Part shown: positions 55,898-64,000 of the stretch, one piece after another
Position numbering within the stretch: position 1 is the first letter of the stretch
Layout: every line of letters begins with the position of its first letter
Assembly (NCBI GenBank): GCA_963678705.1
Contig: OY783203.1
Coordinates: forward strand, 22,612,535-22,676,534
From: Panorpa germanica
Taxonomy: Eukaryota > Arthropoda > Insecta > Mecoptera > Panorpidae
Direction: 5' to 3'
Length of the DNA: 64,000 nt
Notes under the pieces: model-generated
What the model was told of the DNA's origin: nothing
Databases searched by the model: none
What the model saw: the letters and a program-made list of their open reading frames with translations, nothing else
Program-made: the position numbers and the translations under genes

Positions 55898-57436
55898 GCC
55901 ATTCGATTGAATGCATCCAGCATCGAGTATTCCCAAAGACGTGTTGCTTAACAATGTAATTCATTAGTGACCGAATTTTTTGCCTGAAAACACGTGCGGT
56001 GATGTCGTGTCGATCACTTGATGTTTGTCCGGGAAGCAGCAATTGAGTAATTTCTATCCATTTCGGATTACATGTAAATGTAATGAATAGATCTGGCCGA
56101 CCATAATGACGAACATATGTCATTGCATCTTGCGCATATTCATGCAAATGACGCGGGCTACCTGTGTATGTCGCTGGTAAAATAGTCAGGCGCTCCGTTT
56201 CGATTTTAACGTACATGTCAACGCAATATTGTTGAAGCAGTCGACGAAATCGCAACAAATAATTGTCAGAATTTTCACGAATCATCAAACGATATGCGTA
56301 ATAATTCATTGAACTAACCTTCTTGGTAGTTTCCTCACCTGGAACAAATGCAGTAAAAATTGTATTTTAGAACCCCTAATAGGTTAACGACTCTTACAGC
56401 TACTCTCTACTAAATTAGAAATTATAATTTTTTTTTTTTTTTGGGTTTTAAAAGCAAACAGAATAAAATGTATATCAAGTTTAAATAAAAACAACAATAT
56501 TGATCTTACCATTCAATGGATTAATCATTTTGATATAAAAGTGATATCCATCGTCTCCTTGCCAAAACATCAGCGGGTATTGTAACGCATCATATGAACG
56601 GTGTGTTTCATATATTCTTTGTAGTTGCCCAGTATTGCGTCGTGTAAGTACAATATCACGTGTTTCCAAGTTTTCACCAACAATCAGGATTGCCACTTCA
56701 TCGATTGTTGGAGCATTAAATGTGCGTTCATGTGTTCCAGCTGGTCTTTTATCTGCTCCGATCACAACTTTATAGTCATCACTTGGCATGCGCTCTAAAG
56801 CAGTCTTGAACAGCCTGACCAATGCATGATGTTCATGAAGCATTTGCTGCAGATCTTGGAGAATTGCTCTTTTCGTAGCTGTGTTGATCCCTTGACGCCG
56901 GTCAAGTTGTTCTTCCATATTGCCCATGAAGTATATTTGCAAGAATTTATGCTGTGCATCTTCTATAGGTTGCAATGATCCAATGCGATGGCAAATCTGG
57001 CCTTGAATCTGTAAAGTCAAAGCCATAGTTATAGTTAGATTTAGAAACACTTTTTTTACAAACACTTTTTTTTTCAAATAATAACATGCCATTTTTATTT
57101 CAGAGACAAATACAGAAATCTAACAAACTACATTCCAGATTTTTTTTACAATCATAGAAAATATAGTTTTTAACGTAAATTACCTTAAATGTCGGATTAT
57201 ATCCGTGTTCTTCGATAATTTCCGCCCCAAATGAAGTCATTTGGAAACAGACATTGTATTTTTGAGTGTTCGCTAGAAAATGTCGTGATTCTAGTGTTTC
57301 GCCATAAAGCAGGGAGCACAATGGCTCTGGTGGCGAGACCAATGATGGCAATTTCACTTTACCACTAAGGCAGCACAAACCAGGCGTTTCACCAGCAAAC
57401 CTCAATGCTCCACAATGCTGGCAAACAACGTCCATT

Positions 57437-59081
57437 CCAAGAGTTATGGAAATTTCATCAAATTTTTTTTGGATTTTTGCTCATAACTCGAATACGTTTC
57501 AATAGCAATGTGAAGTATAGGCCTAAATCTATGTAAGGAGGCGGTATTCGCACATGTCTAGTACATTGTTTTTTTGTAGCTATAAGATTTCACAAGTAAC
57601 AGCGGTTTTTTTAAAAATATTTTCTGATTCTCAGTCAATTTTATATGGAGAATGTTCAAAATAGCGTAAATCGCATTATTTATTCTCAATTCGTCGTTTT
57701 AGCACTATTTCAACTTTCTGTGATAAAAACTGTAAGAGTTATGGGATTTTCATCAAATTTTTTTTGGATTTTTGCTCATAACTCGAATACGCTTCAATAG
57801 CAATGTGAACTATAGGCCTAAATCTATTGAATTGTCTATTTCTATAGACAATAGCAATATGAACTATAGGCCTAAATCTATTGAATCTATGTAAAGAGGC
57901 GGTATTCGCACATGTCTAGTACATTGTTTTTTTGTAGCTATAAGATTTCACAAGTAACAGCGATTTTTTTAGAAATATTTTCTGATTCTCAGTCAATTTT
58001 ATATGAAAAATGTTCAAAATAGCGTAAATCGCATTATTTTCTCTCAATTCGTCGTTTTAGCACTATTTCAACTTTCTGTGATAAAAACTGTAAGAGTTAT
58101 GGGATTTTCATCAAATATTTTTTGGATTTTTGCTCATAACTCGAATACGCTTCAATAGCCATGTGAACTATAGTCCTAAATCTATGTAAGGAGGCGATAT
58201 TCGCACATGTCTAGTACATTGTTTTTTTGTAGCTATAAGATTTCACAAGTAACAGCGATTTTTTTAAAAATATTTTCTGATTCTCAGTCACTTTTATATG
58301 GAGAATGTTCAAAATATCGTAAATCGCATTATTTTTTCTTAATTCGTCGTTTTAGCACTATTTCAACTTTCTGTGATAAAAACTGTAAGAGTAATGGGAT
58401 TTTCATCAAATTTTTTTTGGATTTTTGCTCATAACTCGAATACGCTTCAATAGCAATATGAACTATAGGCCTAAATCTATGTAAGGAGGCGGTATTCGCA
58501 CATGTCTAGTACATTGTTTTTTTGTAGCTATAAGATTTCACAAGTAACAGCGATTTTTTTAAAAATATTTTCTGATTCTCAGTCAATTTTATATGGAGAA
58601 TGTTTAAAATAGCGTAAATCGCATTATTTTTTCTCAATTCGTCGTTTTAGCACTTATTCAACTTTCTGTGATAAAAACTGTAAGAGTTATGGGATTTTCA
58701 TCAATTTTTTTTTGGATTTTTGCTCATAACTCGAATACGCTTCAATAGCAATGTGAACTATAGGCCTAAATCTATGTAAGGAGGCTGTATTCGCACATGT
58801 CTAGTACATTGTTTTTTTGTAGCTATAAGATTTCACAAGTAACAGCGATTTTTTTAAAAATATTTTCTGATTCTCAGTCAATTTTATATGGAGAATGTTC
58901 AAAATAGCGTAAATCGCATTATTTTTTCTCAATTCGTCGTTTTAGCACTATTTCAACTTTCTGTGATAAAAACTGTAAGAGTAATGGGATTTTCATCAAA
59001 TTTTTTTTGGATTTTTGCTCATAACTCGAATACGCTTCAATAGCAATGTGAACTATAGGCCTAAATCTATACTATATAAAT
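57437..59081. repeat. 295-bp satellite array inside Helitron copy 2
   Basis: About five and a half units of 295 bp. The marker AAGAG(T/A)ATGG occurs at 57439, 57734, 58092, 58387, 58682 and 58977: spacing 295, except 358 for the second unit, which has an inner duplication near 57830-57890. Units differ by a few bases. No coding signal; the 75-codon frame at 58207 is a chance product of the repeat. Confidence 0.92.
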
Positions 59082-60082
59082 CAAACTAAACGATGCAAGC
59101 TGTAGTCGATGATGCAATCATATAGAAACGCTGCTCGATTCAAATCAATACTTGAACCATTTCTTCTTGCACTTCGAAGATTATTCCTCTGTTCATCTGT
59201 ACGATAAGCTCGACGATTTCTCGTTTCTAACCTAGCCGTTTCACGGGCTACCTCTCTTTGCTCTTGTGTTTGAGAAGCACGAATTAAGGCCCTTCTTTGC
59301 TCCATACTAACGCGGCGCTCTTCTCGTGCAATTTCTCGTTCTTCATCAGATAATTGACTCGCGATATTCCGTTGCCTAATTGCATTACGGCTCCGCTGCG
59401 AAAGATTAGATCTTCTAGGACGCGGCATTGTTATTAATATTAATACTGAATGTGCACTCGCATAAAACCACAAAAAATCACTTTCGAGACATAGACAATA
59501 GCTCAAAGAGTATATAACCACTACATATGAATAGCTTATCAAGAAAAATTATAGATAACCTATAAAAAGACATTTACACTTTTGTTAACCTGTACAATAA
59601 ATCTTAGGTATTATTTTCTGAAATTAAAAATTAAATAATTAATAAATAATTTACACAAATTAATGTCTAAAACAAACAAATATAACAGTACCTGAACTTT
59701 CGAGACATTTTACAAAAAATAAATTTCTGAACGCACACATGAATAGTTGTTACAACATGTTGTCATGACAACAAATGTTTGACATGAAATAAACAAATCA
59801 GCATTTATTGAAATTATTAAGTATCGAGTTTTCATTGTCGAGTTTTTTAAATATCGAGTATTATGCTATTCGGGGCGGAGACAAAGCAGATCTCGAGTTA
59901 TAAGTGTTGTAACAAACCCGTCTTTGTTTTATATATTTTCATTGTTTTTAAGATGTTTAAGAAGGTTATTATGCTATTCGGGCCGAATACAAATCCAACG
60001 AATCAATAACCATGAATATTGGTTCAGCAGATCTCGAGTTATAAGTGTTGCAACAAACCCGTCTTTCTTTTATATATTAAGA

Positions 60083-60840
60083 TATGTTTATGTGTTTATA
60101 TGTTTGGTTCGAATTTTGTATGGCATCTCGAAAACGGCTCCAGGGAAGTTTTTAAAAATTTCCTATTTCGTAGAGAAAAAAATTCTAAGATTTTTGGCGT
60201 CCCCGGATTTTTCCCTGAATTTCCTAGAAACCCGTAATTTTAGAAAAACTGGAAAAAAAGTGATCCCTTTTTTGCTGTATAACTTTTAATTCGTATAAGA
60301 TAGAAAGTTGAAATTTTGCATGTGTATTAAGGTATTCAATGCTGACATTTCTCAAAAATTAGAAATTCAAAAATTGAAAAAGAGGGGGTTAAAGAAATTC
60401 GGGGGCCCGGTAGGGAACTTTGGAGAAAATTCATTTTCTGGATTCTAGAATATTTAAGTATATTATTTATAAAAAAAAAATTCAAAATTTTAAAATTTTA
60501 TTAGGGGGCACGGGGGCAGTATTTGCCGAGAGTAAAAATTGTGCTAGAAAGTTGAAATTTTGTATATAGGCTAACCTTGGCAACTTATTTACGAATCAAA
60601 AAAAAAATCCCAAATTTTGAAAAAAAGTTGTTCAAATATCGCATAAATTCAAAATATTTTTTATTTTGATATAAAAAATTTATTTTCTTAGTCAGTTTGT
60701 ATGAAAAATTAATTGTTATTAAATGTTAAATCAATATAGGACGAGTTTGTTTATTATTTCAATTTAAAAATTAAATTTTGACTTAAAATTCAAGCCACTC
60801 ACAAAAAACAAACGTCGCTTGCGACGGGGGTAAAAGCTAG
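60083..60840 (+). mobile_element. N2 copy d, right part, with CTAG end
   Basis: Continues the element started at 54573: TATGTTTATGTGTTTATATG..., the usual interior, and the end hairpin CGTCGC-TT-GCGACG with CTAG at 60837-60840. It is followed without a gap by TCTACCTATTATAATG of the next N1. Confidence 0.7.
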
Positions 60841-63800
60841 TCTACCTATTATAATGTTCGTAATGTTCCAATTTAACATGGAAAACCCATAAGAACTCAT
60901 AGATATTTATATAGAGCGTTATTTATATATTTATTTATATATATATCCGGTAACAAAATCGTATATGGTATCTTCTAAACGGCGCCTACAAAGTTCTTCA
61001 AATTTTGGTATGATGTAAAGGACGAATTTCTAAGACTTTCTACGTCCCTGAATTTTCCCCTGAATTTCCGTGGAAAAACTTATACTGGAAAAACTGAAAA
61101 ATTCGAAAAAATAATTTTGCTAATATCTGACGAACTAGAAAAGATAGAAAACTGAAATTTGGTATGTGTATTAAAATCATAATTGTGCACATTTTCCGAT
61201 AGTTGGAAATTTGAAATTTGAGTTCAGTAGCGGCGCGAATTTCTGGGGGCAATGTTAGAATAGAGTTAGGACGTTCAAATTTAATATGTAGGCTCGCTGT
61301 AGACAGTAATTAATGAAAAAAAATAAACAGCCCCAAATTTCCAGTGGCGGCGGGAGTTGAGACAATAAAAGCCAGAAATATTGAAAAAGAAGTATTAAAA
61401 CTTTAGGTATGTATTAAGACACTAATTGTGCATGTTCGCCAATAATTGGATTCTTAAAATTTTAATTCAGTAGCGGCGTGATTTTTTGGGGGCAATGTCG
61501 CAAGAGAGCTAGAACGTTAAAATTTGGAACGGGGGCCATATATAGAGTGTCATTAAAGACACACTATAGAAATTTGCAACTTTCCAGAGGCGGCGGGCGC
61601 TGGAGGCCAAAAACCAGATATTTGAAATATATGGAGATGAAAGGCTATAGTTTAGAATATATATTCTTAGATACAAATAATATAGATCCTCGTGCTAAAA
61701 TTTAACAAACTTGTTCAGTAGCGGAGGTATGTGGGGGGTACTAATGCTAAAATATAAATACAAAGCTGAAATTTAGTATGCAGATATAGATTGACATTAT
61801 TATTATGAAAATATAAAAAAAACTACATTTTCTTATGTGCAACATTAGAGTGGCGAGTGATAAACCGAATATAAGAACAATATAGAGGTACAACGATGAT
61901 ATTTTGCATGTAGAATATTAAATAGAAGCTAAATAGTTCTCTATAAGTCAGATATTCAAATTACATTCAGTAGTAGAATTGGATTGATTTTTGGTGCGTT
62001 TGTTTTGCTGTGAAATCGAACAGGAGTAAGAGGTATAGGGAGGAAATAGTCAACAGCCCCAAATATAAAAAAAAAAAAAAGTGAAAAAATAGAAACTATG
62101 CACGTGCATATTTGCGAAAATAAATTTAACCTTAGTAGCGGCGTGAAATTGGGGAAGTGGGGGCGGGAAAACGCTTTGCTAAAGAACTCAATTTTGAAAT
62201 TTCGATCATTTATAAAAGTAGGGGTAGATAAAGGTAGTGAGAGTTGTTACGAGCAAAATAGATTGCTATGCCTAAAATTTGACAATTTTATTTCAGGAGC
62301 GGGGATTAATGGGGAGACTAATATTATAACGTAAATATAAATACGAAATATAGAGTGTAAGATTACAGTACAGTTTTAATCATGTAAATGAATTGCTATA
62401 ATATCGAATTGGTAGTGTCTGATTGGAGAAGAGTGTGGCGCTGGGGTTCAGTTCTAAGTAACGGTGGTGTTAGAAGCAGTGGCGATAGATTATAATGGCT
62501 CAGGGAGGTAACCGTATTGCAGAATATGTGCTTTGGTGCTAAAAGTGAGGGTGGCGGGGTATGGGGATTGAATCGAAAGTGCAATAACGGGAAGGAAAAG
62601 GCCTAGAGATGAGAATATTAGGAGCGAACTGCTAGGCTTTCTTAAAAACATAAATGAATTGATGTAATTAGTAGGTTTACATTGAAATTAGTGAAAATTT
62701 TATCAAAGATTTATCTTATCGAATAATTTTTAAAAAATAATGTACTTCTAAGGATGAAATTTAGTATGTAGGTTGCCAGTAAAGTATTAATTTAGAAAAC
62801 TAATTGTTAAGAGATTAGTACGCAGGGGGTGGAAGCGCAGGATTATTTAATGATTGCGCTAAACGGGGGGGGGGGTATAGGAAAGTGCCCTAATAAGCGA
62901 TGATGTTCAGTTAAGCTGTAGTGTTGCAAGTGGGCGCATTATGGCAATGGTGCAGATGATTACAATTAAAAGTGCGAGAACGATACAGAGCATGGAGCCA
63001 AGAGGTGATTGATGTTTAGGGGCGGGGCAGTGGACATTGTTCAATACTGTGCTTCATTATGGTAAATGATAATTTTACGCAGCGGGGGCGCTGTGAAAGT
63101 ACTCTAAGGACCGACGATGCTCAGGGAAGAAGCGATGCAGAGTGCTAAAAGTAGGAGGCGCTTTATGGCAGAAGTTTAGAGAAATCAAATTAAAAGTTCG
63201 GAAACGTAAGAGAGCATGGAGCCAAGAGGTGACGATTGGGGCTTATGGGCGGAGGCACTGGAGACTGGTCAATACAGTGCCTTATTACTGTGAATAAAGA
63301 AATTATAACAAAATAATATTTTGCATTTTATTTGCGATATATACAGCAGACTTGGAGGGGGTAATGGAAAGAGAACAAGATGGGGGGGTGCTAATAGGAA
63401 GACACTACAAGATATGGAGTTTAGCATACGCTGACGATATAGTCCTGTTGGCAAAAAGGGAAGGAGAGCTGCAGGAGATGGCTCACCGGATAGGGAGATA
63501 TATAGACAGGAAAGGACTAGAGTTAAATGTGGAAGAGACAAACAGGGAAAAAGAAGACATAATAGGTGGAAATACAAAACAGAGGACATTGAGGAAGTAG
63601 AAGAATTTAAATATCTGGGCTACACTTTTAAAAAGAACAATGGAGAAGAGGCTCAGATAAGGGAGGTAGCAAAGAAGGCGGAGCTAGCAATGCGACGGGT
63701 ATGGTGACTAGGGGAAAAGGTATTTGGGGGGGACATACAAAAGAGAATATGGATGTTTGATAGACTGATAGCCAGTATGATGTTGTATGGAGCAGAGGTT

Positions 63801-64000
63801 TGGGGGTGGAAGGAGCAAGAAAAGTTGGAAAGAATACAGATAAGATATATTAAATGGTTACTAGGGCTGGACAGGTACACGCCAGGATACATGGCTATGG
63901 AGGAGCTAAAAAGGGATAAGATACGAATTAAAACAGGGGAAAGAGCAGTAAAATACGAGGAGAATTTGAACAGAGCGGAAAGCAAAATTTTAAAGAAAAT
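60841..64000 (+). mobile_element. Non-autonomous Helitron N1, plus strand, RT-bearing (3' end outside the window)
   Basis: It starts TCTACCTATTATAATG and follows the N1 order in plus orientation as a mirror image of copies E0 and E4 on the left. From about 63330 it enters the non-LTR reverse-transcriptase piece in plus orientation. The 3' hairpin and CTAG would lie beyond the window. Confidence 0.62.
63340..64000 (+). pseudogene. Reverse-transcriptase fragment in the right-hand N1 copy
   Basis: Plus-strand homologue of 16410-17771. At 63352-63600 it includes SLAYADDIVLLAKREGELQ. After a frame change near 63600 the segment with LYGAEVWGWKEQEKLERIQ and GLDRYTPGYM follows up to the window end. 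A stop (TGA) lies near 63705. It is 5'-truncated at the same point as the other copies, so one insertion was spread with N1. Confidence 0.72.

Larger units (their letters stand above)
54700..59428 (-). pseudogene. Helitron Rep protein, copy 2 (satellite- and SINE-interrupted)
   Basis: Same gene as at 12500-15595. Start ATG 59426-59428. Exon 1 is split by the satellite array (57437-59081), which replaces about 10 bp found in copy 1. Introns map to 57009-57183 and 56339-56509, equal in position to copy 1. The SINE again splits exon 3. The Trp codon just after the HUH motif (HILIW in copy 1) is TAG here (55610-55612). Downstream of the SINE, 260 codons stay open (54725-55507) through the zinc and KYICKYVTKG motifs, with no frameshift of the kind seen in copy 1. 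The helicase part is missing. The two copies thus broke in different ways. Confidence 0.8.
54610..60082 (-). mobile_element. Rep-coding Helitron, copy 2 (with SINE and satellite array)
   Basis: Same element as 12397-16249: CTAG at 54610-54613 on the left, TCTTAATATATAAAAG read inward from 60082 on the minus strand. It sits between A and T of N2 copy d with no target duplication; the unoccupied site is present in N2 copy b at about 51.2 kb. It is larger because of the satellite array at 57437-59081. It carries the same SINE at the same place and the same lack of helicase as copy 1. Confidence 0.82.

Noticed and set aside
58207..58434. 75-codon frame in the satellite array
   Set aside because: It lies entirely within tandem satellite units and opens by chance.

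Overview
The window is AT-rich eukaryotic DNA dominated by transposable elements. I see no ordinary single-copy host gene. Helitrons with introns, a protein-primed Polinton/Maverick (adintovirus-like) element with an animal-type gene set, a tRNA-headed SINE, a gypsy-type LTR element and a non-LTR retrotransposon together point to an arthropod, most likely an insect. Hymenoptera is a guess from the look of the Polinton proteins and has not been tested.

Layout. Bases 1-23829 and 39704-64000 are built from a non-autonomous Helitron family, called N1 here. Its ends are 5'-TC(T)TACTATTATAATG and a CGTCGC/GCGACG hairpin about 10 nt before a 3' CTAG. Copies lie on the minus strand to the left of the Polinton and mainly on the plus strand to its right. 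They are often joined head to tail at exact CTAG|TC junctions. A second short family, N2 (about 0.8 kb), shares the hairpin and is interleaved with N1 between 50.3 and 60.8 kb. Two copies of a Rep-coding, helicase-less Helitron (12397-16249 and 54610-60082) are nested in these repeats. Both carry the same SINE insertion, and the second also carries a 295-bp satellite array. A gypsy-type LTR element with 596-bp LTRs (44884-48514) has lost RT, RNase H and most of integrase but keeps one open 736-codon frame. Several N1 copies carry a piece of a non-LTR reverse transcriptase gene.

The centre (about 23830-39703) is a 15.9-kb Polinton. In order it holds an acidic protein with tandem SUMO-interaction-like motifs; PolB (plus); chromodomain integrase, a small helical protein, a conserved unknown protein and the packaging ATPase (all minus); then a plus-strand virion block of PLA2/pX-like protein, adenain-like protease, minor capsid, a 48-residue protein and major capsid protein, plus a Cys-rich unknown. 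Four minus-strand unknown genes follow, the last of them apparently spliced behind a leader with several short introns. PolB (in-frame stops only), ATPase and major capsid (one frameshift each) and the unknown minus-strand protein (one stop) are broken. Integrase, PLA2/pX, minor capsid and all accessory genes remain open. This reads as a recently decayed endogenous element: replication, integration, packaging and capsid functions are all recognisable, while the terminal repeats are poorly preserved.

The parts least explained by known families are the right-end accessory module (35.8-39.6 kb) with its intron-rich leader, the tandem-SIM protein, the ACGTAA repeat cluster at 31.3 kb, and the concatemer-like organisation of the Helitrons.
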